The notes under the pieces are model-generated. The model made no database searches. It had not been told where the DNA came from and saw only the letters and a list, made by a program, of their open reading frames with translations. From assembly GCF_003363715.1 (NCBI RefSeq), contig NZ_QREV01000005.1, positions 62,001 through 126,000 on the forward strand: DNA of 64,000 nucleotides. Direction: 5' to 3'. Positions 25,234 to 33,361 of the stretch are shown piece by piece (the stretch's first letter is position 1; each line of letters opens with the position of its first letter). This DNA comes from Parabacteroides acidifaciens (lineage in GTDB: Bacteria > Bacteroidota > Bacteroidia > Bacteroidales > Tannerellaceae). Both the position numbers and the translations under genes were made by a program.

Positions 25234-27798
25234 ATGAAGAAAAAACTAATTGCACTACTCGTCGTCTTGATTCTGATCCCCGGTTGGACATCCGCCCAGC
25301 AAGCCTATTTTATAGACGGATATCATGGTGGAATCTACGGGCATTATCCGGTCGGACAGACCGCCTTTATCGCCCTCAAGTTGCGCCAGAATCCGGATTG
25401 GCGCGTGAACCTCGAGATCGAACCGGAGTCGTGGGACGTGGTCAAGCAACGCGACCCCGAAGGATATGCCGCCTTTAAGCGCTTGTTCAAAGACCAGTCG
25501 GTGGAGACCGGGCGGATCGAATATGTTAATCCGACGTATGCGCAAAGTTATTTCTTCGGCACTTCGGGCGAAAGCGCGATCCGGCAGTTTGAATATGGGA
25601 TGCAGCTGATACGGAAACATTTTCCGGAAGCTGAATTCACCACTTATTCGGCTGAAGAGCCTTGCTTCACGAGCTGTCTGCCTACGATCCTGAAGTCTTT
25701 TGGTTTTTCGTACGCTTCCACCAAGAACCCGAACACGATGTGGGGCGGATATGTCAATGCTTACGGTGGGGAACTGGTGAACTGGGGGGGACCGGACGGC
25801 ACGAAGTTACTCACTGTTCCCCGTTATGCCTGTGAGAATTTGTCGCCCAACTCGACCTGGACATCTGTTGCCAGCTACAATTCGAAAGAATATATACGTA
25901 AATGCCTGGCAGCAGGTATCGGGAATCCGGTGGGAATGTGTATCCAGGATGCTGCCTGGAGTCATGGTTGGGATAACGGACCCTGGCTGGGACGGGATAC
26001 TTCCGCCTATTACACGCCGACGGCCTATAAGACCTGGCGCGATTATATCCGGAACTGTTCTGTCGGAACGACTACGGACGACTGGCACGCAACGCAGGAA
26101 GATTTCTTGCCCGGCTTGATGTGGGGAACCCAGGTCATGCAACGCCTGGCAACGGAAGTGCGCACCTCGGAAAACGCAATCGTGCAGGCTGAGAAAATGG
26201 CGGCTTACGGACGTTTGTATAAAGGCATGGAATGGCCTGTCGAACGGATTGACGAAGGATGGCGGACACTTCTGTTGTCACAACACCACGATTGCTGGAT
26301 TGTCCCTTACAATAATTTAAAGGATAATAAAAACTGGGCGGAAACAGTCACGGACTGGACAGCTTCGACAAACCGGATCAGCCGCGAGGTCATCCGGGAA
26401 GCGCTCGGTTTGATGACCGAAAAGGGACAGACGGCCGTGCGTGTCTATAACACGTTAGCGACGGAGCGCGATGAGCTCGTCTCCGTCGAGGTCCCCGGTG
26501 CCTGGGCAAGTGACAAATGGGTGGTAGCCGACAGAAAAGGCAAGACCTATCCTGCGCAGTTGGTTGCGGAAAACGGGCATACCCGGTTGTTCTTCCGGGC
26601 ACAAGTCCCTTCTGCCGGTTACGCCTCGTACGCCCTTCGCAAAGCGGAGCCTGCAAAGACGAACGGTCCCCGGATCACACAAAACGCGGATGGAACCTAT
26701 CTGCTGGAAAGTGATTTATACGCCTTGGTTATCGACCCGTCCCGGGGAGGAATTATACGCAGCCTGAAGTCTGCGAAGGCCCGGGGGCACGAGTATGTCG
26801 ACCGGACGGATGAACGTAGTTTCAATGAGATGCGCGGTTATTTCGTGGACGAAGGACGGTTTATCTCCAGTACGGAACAGCCGGCAAAAGTCCGGATAGT
26901 GGAACAGGGACCCCTGTTTGCCACTGTTGCGATAGAGGGCCGGATCGGCAATCATCCGTTTACGCAAACCATCCGCCTGGTGCAGGGCGATCCGCGTATC
27001 GAGATGCGTGTGAAGTTGGATTGGAAAGGTAATCCGCATATCGGTGAACCGGGTATCCCGTTTGATTCGAAAAATCCCCGGAAAGCATTTTATGACGACC
27101 GCTACAAGCTGTTGGTGCATTTCCCTGTCAACCTTCCGGAACAACAGATTTATAAGAATGCGCCTTTCGATGTTTGCGAAAGCCGTCTGGAGAACACTTT
27201 CTTCAACCGGTGGGACAGTATCAAGAACAATCTTATCCTGAACTGGGTCGATTTGGGAAGCCGGAATAAGTCGTACGGCTTGGCTCTTTTCACCGACCAT
27301 ACCACCTCTTATGCACACGGACAGGATTTCCCGCTCTCGTTAGATCTTCAATATGCCGGAAAAGGTCTTTGGGGAAGGGATTATGATATCACCCGTCCAA
27401 CGGAGATCACCTATGCCATCATGCCCCACACCGGCACATGGGAAAAGAGCCGCCTGTGGACTTGGAGCGAGCGGCGCAATGAACCGCTGTTAGCAACCCT
27501 TACCGGCGATTCTTCTCCCGACTCCGGTTCTTTCTTCCGGATAGAAGATCATGCATACGAGCTGGTGTCCATGACCTGCAAGGGGAACGACCTGTATATC
27601 CGTCTGTTTAATGCACAAGGAAACCAAGCCCCCAAAACGCTGACCTTCTCGGTGGAAGACATGAAGGCTTGCCTGGTGGAACTGGACGGACGTCCCGCGG
27701 GGGATTTGGCTGTGTCCAAGAAGAACAAAGCTTCATCCGTCACGTTCTCCATCCCCCGGTATGGAATAAGGACATTGAAAATAAGCGATATCTTCTAA
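25234..27798 (+). CDS. Glycoside hydrolase family 38-like (alpha-mannosidase-type)
   Basis: An 854-residue secreted protein: signal peptide (hydrophobic residues 4-20, ending TSAQQ), then a GH38-type N-terminal barrel (YFIDGYHGGIYGHYP with metal-type His, FTTYSAEEPCFTSCLP, WGGPDGTKLLTVPRY), a helical middle domain near QHHDCWIVPYNN, and C-terminal beta-sandwich domains (GGIIRSLKSAKARG, RLVQGDPRIEMRVKLDW). GH38 enzymes remove alpha-mannosyl residues in the periplasm. It follows the aldo-keto reductase by 34 bases on the same strand. Its stop overlaps that of the convergent AraC gene by four bases. The nucleophile Asp was not assigned with confidence, so activity is an inference. Confidence 0.83.
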   Translation: MKKKLIALLVVLILIPGWTSAQQAYFIDGYHGGIYGHYPVGQTAFIALKLRQNPDWRVNLEIEPESWDVVKQRDPEGYAAFKRLFKDQSVETGRIEYVNPTYAQSYFFGTSGESAIRQFEYGMQLIRKHFPEAEFTTYSAEEPCFTSCLPTILKSFGFSYASTKNPNTMWGGYVNAYGGELVNWGGPDGTKLLTVPRYACENLSPNSTWTSVASYNSKEYIRKCLAAGIGNPVGMCIQDAAWSHGWDNGPWLGRDTSAYYTPTAYKTWRDYIRNCSVGTTTDDWHATQEDFLPGLMWGTQVMQRLATEVRTSENAIVQAEKMAAYGRLYKGMEWPVERIDEGWRTLLLSQHHDCWIVPYNNLKDNKNWAETVTDWTASTNRISREVIREALGLMTEKGQTAVRVYNTLATERDELVSVEVPGAWASDKWVVADRKGKTYPAQLVAENGHTRLFFRAQVPSAGYASYALRKAEPAKTNGPRITQNADGTYLLESDLYALVIDPSRGGIIRSLKSAKARGHEYVDRTDERSFNEMRGYFVDEGRFISSTEQPAKVRIVEQGPLFATVAIEGRIGNHPFTQTIRLVQGDPRIEMRVKLDWKGNPHIGEPGIPFDSKNPRKAFYDDRYKLLVHFPVNLPEQQIYKNAPFDVCESRLENTFFNRWDSIKNNLILNWVDLGSRNKSYGLALFTDHTTSYAHGQDFPLSLDLQYAGKGLWGRDYDITRPTEITYAIMPHTGTWEKSRLWTWSERRNEPLLATLTGDSSPDSGSFFRIEDHAYELVSMTCKGNDLYIRLFNAQGNQAPKTLTFSVEDMKACLVELDGRPAGDLAVSKKNKASSVTFSIPRYGIRTLKISDIF

Positions 27799-28643
27799 CT
27801 GTTTCTGTATTCCAACGGCCCCATTCCGACATTGCGTTTGAAATATTTGCCGAAGAAGGACATGTTGGTGAAGTTCAGCGAATAGGCGATATCGTGGATG
27901 CTCAGGTTTGTCGATTTCAACTGTGTTTTGGCATCCATAATCACCATCAGGGTAATGATCTCGACACAGGTTTTACCGGTTGTCTGTTTGACGATCGTAC
28001 TGAGGTGTGCCGCAGTTATGCCAAGCTTTTTGGCATACCACGCAACGTTTCGTTGCGTGGTATAGTTCTGCATCACCAGGCGGCTGAAGTTCTTACTGAT
28101 CTGTTCGGCTTTGGATATGTTTGCCTTGCTTTGGATTTTGTCCTTGTGCATGGCGCCCACTCCCATCAGTATTCCGGACAGAAGGTGGTTCAGAATATCT
28201 TTGTTTAACCGGGAGCCACAAACCTCGTATGTTTTAAGAAGTAATGAAAAGTAGTCTTTCAACAGTTGCGCGTGCTGCTCTTTCAACTCGATGATCGGGT
28301 TGTCTTTGACTGCATAAAGCATATCCATTGCCGATTTACCGATATTGGAATGTTCGATAAAATCCGACGAGAATCCCATAAAATAGATCTGCAAATCCCC
28401 CTCTACCTTATGGATTTGTAAAATCGTACCCGGCAATATCGTGATAAAGCTGCCCGGCTTCACCTGCTTGCGCGTCAGATTGACAGAGGCTTCAATTTCC
28501 CCTTGCATGCAAAGCACGAATATCTCCGCTTTCAACCGGCACGGATAATTGGCATACAGGCTGAGCAAACCGATATCGTTGTGAGTAAGATTTCCGATGA
28601 TCCAATCCTCGGGAAGGTCTATTTTAGGAATGTCGTTCTCCAT
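27795..28643 (-). CDS. AraC-family transcriptional regulator
   Basis: A 282-residue regulator with a cupin-like N-terminal sensing half (LTRKQVKPGSFITILPGT) and a C-terminal double helix-turn-helix (KKLGITAAHLSTIVKQTTGK, then NLSIHDIAYSLNFTNMSFF and FKRNVGMGPLEYR). It is convergent with the GH38-like gene, so it may but need not control it. A consensus -7 box is on the minus strand at 28667-28674. Length is standard for this class. Confidence 0.92.
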   Translation of the reverse strand: MENDIPKIDLPEDWIIGNLTHNDIGLLSLYANYPCRLKAEIFVLCMQGEIEASVNLTRKQVKPGSFITILPGTILQIHKVEGDLQIYFMGFSSDFIEHSNIGKSAMDMLYAVKDNPIIELKEQHAQLLKDYFSLLLKTYEVCGSRLNKDILNHLLSGILMGVGAMHKDKIQSKANISKAEQISKNFSRLVMQNYTTQRNVAWYAKKLGITAAHLSTIVKQTTGKTCVEIITLMVIMDAKTQLKSTNLSIHDIAYSLNFTNMSFFGKYFKRNVGMGPLEYRNS

Positions 28644-28666
28644 ATTTGTGTTTATTATCTCCTTCG

Positions 28667-28674
28667 CAAAGATA
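28667..28674 (-). promoter_or_regulatory. -7 promoter element for the AraC gene
   Basis: Minus-strand TATCTTTG followed by C, about 24 bases ahead of the start codon. Matches TAnnTTTGY. Confidence 0.6.
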
Positions 28675-28735
28675 AACGGATTTTGCGGAAAATCTATACA
28701 AGTATTGAAAAATAGGACTTCATCGTCGGGAATTT

Positions 28736-29248
28736 TACAATAAGCCCCCTTTTCGGCTGTTTTTCTATTTCGTCCGAAATTTTGATCGATTTTGGATTGA
28801 CTCTTTTCTCTGTTTTAGCCTTGTGGGCTGACACCGGATGGAACGAGGTGCCGAGGTCGTCCCGGAAAATGTGCAAATTGATTACCGGAAAGTTGAAATG
28901 CCGACAAAGTGATAAAGCTTAACTCCCGGAGAATCGAATATTTGAAAACAAAACGGACGGCGTCCCAAATATCCCAAGGAAATTCAGGTGCTTTTTTGCC
29001 CTTTAGACGGTCCTCTTTCCAATTACGACCGTCCAAATCGCCATTACGACCGTGCTAATCTTCGCGAGGTGCCGAGTGCACTACACATTAGCACGGTCGC
29101 AATGGCAAAGAGGACGGTCGTAATGGCTGGAAACGCTCAAAAAAGAGGAAAAAGTCCCTTTTTGAGGTCGAAAAAGCGGATTAACATTTGTTTTGTTTCG
29201 GCTGTCTTTTGAACCTGAAAAATACGTTTTTTACAATAAGTCCCCCCT
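28736..29248 (+). repeat. Inverted element, left copy (about 513 bp)
   Basis: The outer ~249 bp (28736-28984) is the inverted, strongly similar counterpart of 29839-30087, and the inner ~100 bp (29144-29248) is the weaker inverted counterpart of 29576-29680. Both ends of the element carry the same short motif TTTACAATAAG followed by a C-run (28735 and 29231), in direct orientation. The middle 28985-29143 is not shared with the other copy and holds its own hairpin. No transposase or credible gene is inside; short frames such as the one encoding FPWDIWDAVRFVFKYS reflect nucleotide conservation. Confidence 0.85.
29040..29106. repeat. Hairpin in the variable middle of the left element
   Basis: Arms 29040-29059 and 29087-29106 are complementary over 20 bp with a single mismatch, around a 27-base loop. 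A second nested complementarity joins GACGGTCCTCTTT (from 29006) with AAAGAGGACGGTC (from 29107), in swapped order. ACGACCGT or its complement recurs several times here. Confidence 0.85.
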
Positions 29249-29340
29249 AAGTAGTTGAAAGTTGAAAGTTAAGAGTTGAAAGTTAGAAGGGATCATATTT
29301 AAGAAAATCTGAACCTGCAAATGATGATTTAGCAACCTTG

Positions 29341-29552
29341 TCTTAGGGCTGTAAGCCCGGCAGATCTCAGCCCAAGGCGTGAGCCTTGGGTTAAGGAAAC
29401 GTCCACCTCCCCCTCTTAGCCCTGTAAGGGCGGCACCGGTAACATCTTGTGTCACAAGGTATCGCCCTTACAGGGCTCGAAGACAGGAGGTGGTCCTATT
29501 TAAACCCAAGGCTCACGCCTTGGGCTATGATCTGTCGCCCTTACAGGGCTTT
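29341..29552. repeat. Palindromic REP-like core between the two elements
   Basis: 29371-29392 is a perfect inverted repeat of 29503-29524 (CCCAAGGCGTGAGCCTTGGG type, each arm itself palindromic). Inside it, 29403-29410 pairs with 29486-29493 (CCACCTCC / GGAGGTGG) and AGCCCTGTAAGGGCG near 29418-29432 pairs with CGCCCTTACAGGGCT near 29463-29477. A third copy of the last motif is at 29536-29550, and a relative GGGCTGTAAGCCC at 29346. These look like REP-type palindromes. The flanking 29250-29290 holds short direct repeats of GTTGAAAGTT. Confidence 0.85.
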
Positions 29553-29575
29553 GGGCGGTTCGCGAATCGCCTACA

Positions 29576-30087
29576 GGGGGGGCTTATTGTAAAAAACGGA
29601 TTTTTTGAGCTCGAAAGGTTCCCTAATTCAAACAAATGTCAACCCACTTTTCAGCTGTCAAAAAGGGGCTTTTTCCTATGATTCGGCACCTTATCGCCAT
29701 GAAGAGGGACTTTATCGCTCTGATCCGGAACTTTGTTGCTCTGAAGTCAGACTTCATATAGCACGAAGTCAACCTTCAGAGCGATGAAGCGTTACTTCAA
29801 GGCAATTTTCTGCGCACCTCACGGCAACAAGCCTCCAAAATTTCCTTGGGATATTTGGAACACCGTCCGTTTTGTTTTCAAATATTCGATTCTCCGGGAG
29901 TTAAGGTTTATCACTTTGTCGGCATTTCCATCTTCCGGCAATCAATTTGCACGCTTTTTGGTATGGGCTCGGCACCTCATTTCATCTGTTGTCATCCGAG
30001 CCGGTTAAAACAGAGAAAAGAGTCAATCCAAAATCGATCAAAATTTCGGACGAAATAGAAAAACAGTCGAAACAGGGGGTTATTGTA
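29576..30087 (-). repeat. Inverted element, right copy (about 512 bp)
   Basis: The mirror image of the left element: 29839-30087 matches 28736-28984 and 29576-29680 matches 29144-29248, both reversed. The boundary motif CTTATTGTAAA (after a G-run) is at the inner end near 29583, and GGTTATTGTAA at the outer end near 30078. The unrelated middle, 29681-29838, is 158 bp, almost exactly as long as the 159-bp middle of the left copy. No gene is credible inside it. The remaining 30088-30252 shows nothing recognisable. Confidence 0.85.
29738..29782. repeat. Hairpin in the variable middle of the right element
   Basis: Arms 29738-29755 and 29765-29782 pair over 18 bp with three central mismatches (GCTCTGAAG...GACTTC) around a 9-base loop. 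The motif CGCTCTGA/TCAGAGCG also appears just upstream at 29716, so the middle is built from repeats of its own. Confidence 0.75.
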
Positions 30088-30252
30088 ATCATTTGGTTTA
30101 CGTTTCCTATGTTGGTAGTTGAGGGTTGTAAGGGTCATCTCCCAACCGGATACCATAAAAAACAGAACACTGTGTATTACTATATGAGGACTTTACTGTA
30201 TGCTCATACCTTGATTTCTAAAGAAAAGAACACGTAATCGGATAAATAGACC

Positions 30253-30283
30253 TTGTGGAATTTTGGGGATTGTCGTTATTTTG
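30253..30283 (+). promoter_or_regulatory. Possible promoter of the surface-protein operon
   Basis: TTG at 30253-30255 and TATTTTGC from 30277 are spaced by 21 bases. The -7 box is one base short of TAnnTTTG, so this is a weak call. It would give a leader of about 95 bases before the first lipoprotein gene at 30382. Confidence 0.3.
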
Positions 30284-30381
30284 CAGCGTTTTTTGGGGAG
30301 AAGGGGCGAAAATCATAAGGTGTATGTGTTTTTTCAAGAAGGTATAGTCTGAAGTTTAGGTAAATAACGATTTCTTATTAG

Positions 30382-31203
30382 ATGAAAGAATGTATAATTG
30401 AATATAGTCTCGGGAGGACTACCGCATTATTAATTTGTGTATTGGGAGTGCTTGTAAGTGTATCTTCCTGCGATTCCGATCGTGTAAATGCCGGTGGAAT
30501 TGGAAAACTGCGTTTGTCATTATCTGCTGATACGACTTCTTTGAATAAAGGTGTCAATAGCCCGACTAAAGCTTCCGTTTCGGATGAATTTGAGAAATTC
30601 CTGACTACAGGTGATTACAAAATTCGCATCGTGCAAGGGTCCGATACCGTCCTGTCGTATGACCGCTTCGATGGAATGCCCTCAGAAATAGAATTGAAAG
30701 AGGGTGCCTATTCCATGATCGCCTATAAAGGCGACAACCTCCCTTCCGCATTTGAAAATCCCTATTTTGAAGGAAATTCCGATTTTACGGTGAAAGCTGA
30801 CATGAGTACGCCTATCGATGTGACTTGTACGTTGGGGAATGCACGGGTGACGGTGGATTATACGGAAGATTTTAAAAAAATCTATTCAAGCTATACAGCA
30901 TTATTAAAAACATCTTTTACATCAACTGATATGAAAATTACGAAAGAGGAAACTCGTCCGGCTTATTTTCAGGTAGCAAAAGATGGTTCAGAATTAAAGC
31001 TTACTCTCCTCTTAACTAAAGTTGGAGAAACAAAAGAAATTAAGTTTTCCGTTCCTACAGCAATCCCATTAGAGCGTCGCCAAAGTGTACGCCTAATATT
31101 TAAAACGGATGGGACGTCTAACGGACTCGGATTAGATATTTGGTTGGATGATGAACTCAATGAGCAACCTTTATGGGAGGACATCCCAGGATATATGGAA
31201 TAA
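30382..31203 (+). CDS. DUF4493-type lipoprotein, first of operon
   Basis: A 273-residue predicted lipoprotein: hydrophobic signal (residues 13-29) with lipobox VSSC at Cys30, followed by acidic DSD, which fits the surface-export signals known for Bacteroidota lipoproteins. The mature part has the DUF4493 pattern: KLRLSLSAD, an NSPTKASVSDEF stretch, LKEGAYSMIAYKGD, then NPYFEGNSDFTVKAD and VTCTLGNARVTVDYTEDF. The same skeleton recurs in the next three genes. It opens a seven-gene AT-rich operon. Function is unknown; a surface-assembly component is plausible. Confidence 0.85.
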   Translation: MKECIIEYSLGRTTALLICVLGVLVSVSSCDSDRVNAGGIGKLRLSLSADTTSLNKGVNSPTKASVSDEFEKFLTTGDYKIRIVQGSDTVLSYDRFDGMPSEIELKEGAYSMIAYKGDNLPSAFENPYFEGNSDFTVKADMSTPIDVTCTLGNARVTVDYTEDFKKIYSSYTALLKTSFTSTDMKITKEETRPAYFQVAKDGSELKLTLLLTKVGETKEIKFSVPTAIPLERRQSVRLIFKTDGTSNGLGLDIWLDDELNEQPLWEDIPGYME

Positions 31204-31228
31204 TGAATATTGTTTAATCGTGAAAAGA

Positions 31229-32002
31229 ATGAAACTGATAATATCTTATATTGTGATACTTGCATCTGCATTTGTATTAAGTGGATGCAACGAAGAGGTT
31301 ACGCCGAATACTTTATTTTCTGCCGGAGAAGGAGGATTAAACCTATTGCTGCCAACAGTAGAGGAAGATATAAAAATACCTGTTATCTACACTCGTGCTG
31401 ACACTACTTTGAATGTGGAAGTTGATCCGAACGTTTTTGCTGTTGAGATTGATGGTCCGAAACCCAAAAGTTTTGACTCGTTCTCGGCGATGCGTGATTC
31501 AGGAGTTCCACTTCTTTTACCTATTGGATCTTATGTGGTAAAAGCTTATTTCCCAATAAATGTGGAGCATGTTTCTGAAGAGCCTTACTTTGAAGGAATC
31601 CAATCATTTGAAATAGTAGAAAAACAAACTACAAATGTAGATTTTGTATGTAAGTTTAAATCATTGGGGGTTGAACTTCAATTATCAGATCGTTTTAAGA
31701 AGCTATTGGAAGAAAAGCCCTATAGTTATGATTATAGAGTTACAGTCTTGAATGGTAAGGCTGATAAAGAATTTAACAAAGAAAATATGAGTCCCTGCTA
31801 TTTTAAAGAAGGATGTGAACGATTAGTCGTTAAAGTAAATATTGTAATGAATGGTTTACCTTTTCCGGAGCGGACTTGGTATTTTACAAATAATGGAAAT
31901 GCACCTCGACAGGGAGAGTATTATGTGATAACATTAGATGCTGGCAAAAGTGATGTGAAAATGACATCTTTCTTATATAATAAAGAGGAGGGAGAGAAAT
32001 GA
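31229..32002 (+). CDS. DUF4493-type lipoprotein, second of operon
   Basis: A 257-residue predicted lipoprotein with signal MKLIISYIVILASAFVLSGC followed by NEE. The mature part carries the operon's shared module: PLLLPIGSYVVKAYFP, then EEPYFEGIQSFEIVE and VDFVCKFKSLGVELQLSDRF. It is shorter than the following proteins and lacks an extra C-terminal domain. A GTG at 31220, which would add three residues, is an alternative start; the longer frame from 31148 overlaps the previous gene. Its stop overlaps the next ATG by four bases (ATGA), so translation is coupled. Function unknown. Confidence 0.82.
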   Translation: MKLIISYIVILASAFVLSGCNEEVTPNTLFSAGEGGLNLLLPTVEEDIKIPVIYTRADTTLNVEVDPNVFAVEIDGPKPKSFDSFSAMRDSGVPLLLPIGSYVVKAYFPINVEHVSEEPYFEGIQSFEIVEKQTTNVDFVCKFKSLGVELQLSDRFKKLLEEKPYSYDYRVTVLNGKADKEFNKENMSPCYFKEGCERLVVKVNIVMNGLPFPERTWYFTNNGNAPRQGEYYVITLDAGKSDVKMTSFLYNKEEGEK

Positions 32003-33360
32003 AACTACAAAAATATACTTATATAGTAGGTCTGTTTTTATCATTAGCATTGTTTTCATGTGAAATGAAGAAAGATTTGTTAGGGGGGAAAGATAAAACG
32101 GATAGCGGAAATAGTGAAATACCATTGGATCAAGCGGGTTTATTGGATTTGGAATTGAAACCATATAAAGAGGCTGACATTCCCGATACAAAAGGGGGGA
32201 TATCTGGTTCTGATGTGACTGTTATAGACGTGAATGATTTTACTGTGGATATATTGGATAGTATCGGTCAGGTATATAAACATTACGAGAGTTATTCGGA
32301 ACTTAAAGGTGAAGGAGGATTGTTATTGCCGATCGGGAAATATTCGGTACGCGCTACATTGGGCGAAGATGTGAATGCCGGCTTTGATGCCCCTTTTTAT
32401 TCTGGTTCAAATGCTTGTGAAATATCACCTAAAGAGGTTATAAAGGTTATTACGGATTGTGTATTGAGTAATAAGAAGATTGTATTTCGTTGTTCAGACG
32501 AATTTCTTTCAAAGTTTAGTGATGATTATTCTGTTGTAATAGATAATGGGAGCGGAGCGTTATCTACATTTAAAGATGAAACTCGTATCGCATATCTTAA
32601 AAATACAGGTGTCTTGCAATTCACTCTTTATGCTACAACCGCGAATGGCGCAAAAGATTTGATATATAGTTTAGATTTATCAAAAAATTCGGAGGTACAG
32701 GAACATAATAATATATTAGTAGATTTAGGAATTGTGGATGAAATCCCGGACGAGAAGCCCAGTGATCCTACAGGGCCCACTGATCCGGATGAACCGGAAG
32801 ATCCAGGAGATGATAAGCCTGAAATTGAAGTGCCTGTTAAAGCTCCTCAAATAAAGGTTGATATATCTTTAGTTGAAAGAGATTATATAATAGAAATACC
32901 TTCAAATATCGTAGATCCGGATGATCCAAGCGGTGGGGAAGAAGAACCTACGGTTGGTAAACCAACAATTGTAGGGCAGGGCTTTGATATAAAAAATCCG
33001 GTTACGGTTCCTAAGAGTAATCCGAATAAGGTTGTAAAAGTCTCGATTAATACTCCGGGAAAATTAAAAGTATTGCAAGTTGATATTTCGGAAGGACTTT
33101 GGGTTGCATTGGATGTGGTTAAATTGGATCATAGTTTTGATATGTGTAACCCTACGGACCAACAAAAAGAAGCATTGCAAAATGTCAAGTTGCCATTGCC
33201 AACCCCTAATGTCGAGGAAAATGAATTTGATATTACTGAGTTTGTCCCAATGATAGCTAAGACTATCGGAGTTGGAACGTATGATTTCAAAATAACGGTA
33301 AAGGATCATGCAGGTCAATCGACAACAGCAACGTTAACAATTGAGGTTACAAATAATTAA
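31999..33360 (+). CDS. DUF4493-type lipoprotein with proline-rich linker and extra beta domain
   Basis: A 453-residue predicted lipoprotein (signal MKLQKYTYIVGLFLSLALFSC). The N-terminal half holds the shared module (GLLLPIGKYSVRATLGED, DAPFYSGSNACEIS, VLSNKKIVFRCSDEF). Residues about 250-275 form a Pro/Asp/Glu linker (PTGPTDPDEPEDPGDDKP), and a second beta-rich domain follows, ending in an Ig-like strand pattern (TYDFKITVKDHAGQSTTATL). The C-terminal domain shares layout with the middle of the next protein (KLPLPTPNVEENEFD compared with KFPVPANQENYNDLNLD). Coupled to the gene before (ATGA) and one base from the gene after. Function unknown. Confidence 0.82.
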   Translation: MKLQKYTYIVGLFLSLALFSCEMKKDLLGGKDKTDSGNSEIPLDQAGLLDLELKPYKEADIPDTKGGISGSDVTVIDVNDFTVDILDSIGQVYKHYESYSELKGEGGLLLPIGKYSVRATLGEDVNAGFDAPFYSGSNACEISPKEVIKVITDCVLSNKKIVFRCSDEFLSKFSDDYSVVIDNGSGALSTFKDETRIAYLKNTGVLQFTLYATTANGAKDLIYSLDLSKNSEVQEHNNILVDLGIVDEIPDEKPSDPTGPTDPDEPEDPGDDKPEIEVPVKAPQIKVDISLVERDYIIEIPSNIVDPDDPSGGEEEPTVGKPTIVGQGFDIKNPVTVPKSNPNKVVKVSINTPGKLKVLQVDISEGLWVALDVVKLDHSFDMCNPTDQQKEALQNVKLPLPTPNVEENEFDITEFVPMIAKTIGVGTYDFKITVKDHAGQSTTATLTIEVTNN

Positions 33361-33361
33361 T

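Noticed and set aside
28815-29036. Minus-strand frame (FPWDIWDAVRFVFKYS...) and its counterpart on the plus strand at 29784-30008
   Set aside because: The similar peptides come from the inverted DNA repeats. The frames start in the unrelated middle cassettes, have no start signal, and other frames of the same repeats are conserved equally.
28644-30381. Insertion sequence or transposon
   Set aside because: No transposase, no target-site duplication that I can recognise, and the element ends are in the same direction rather than inverted within each copy.
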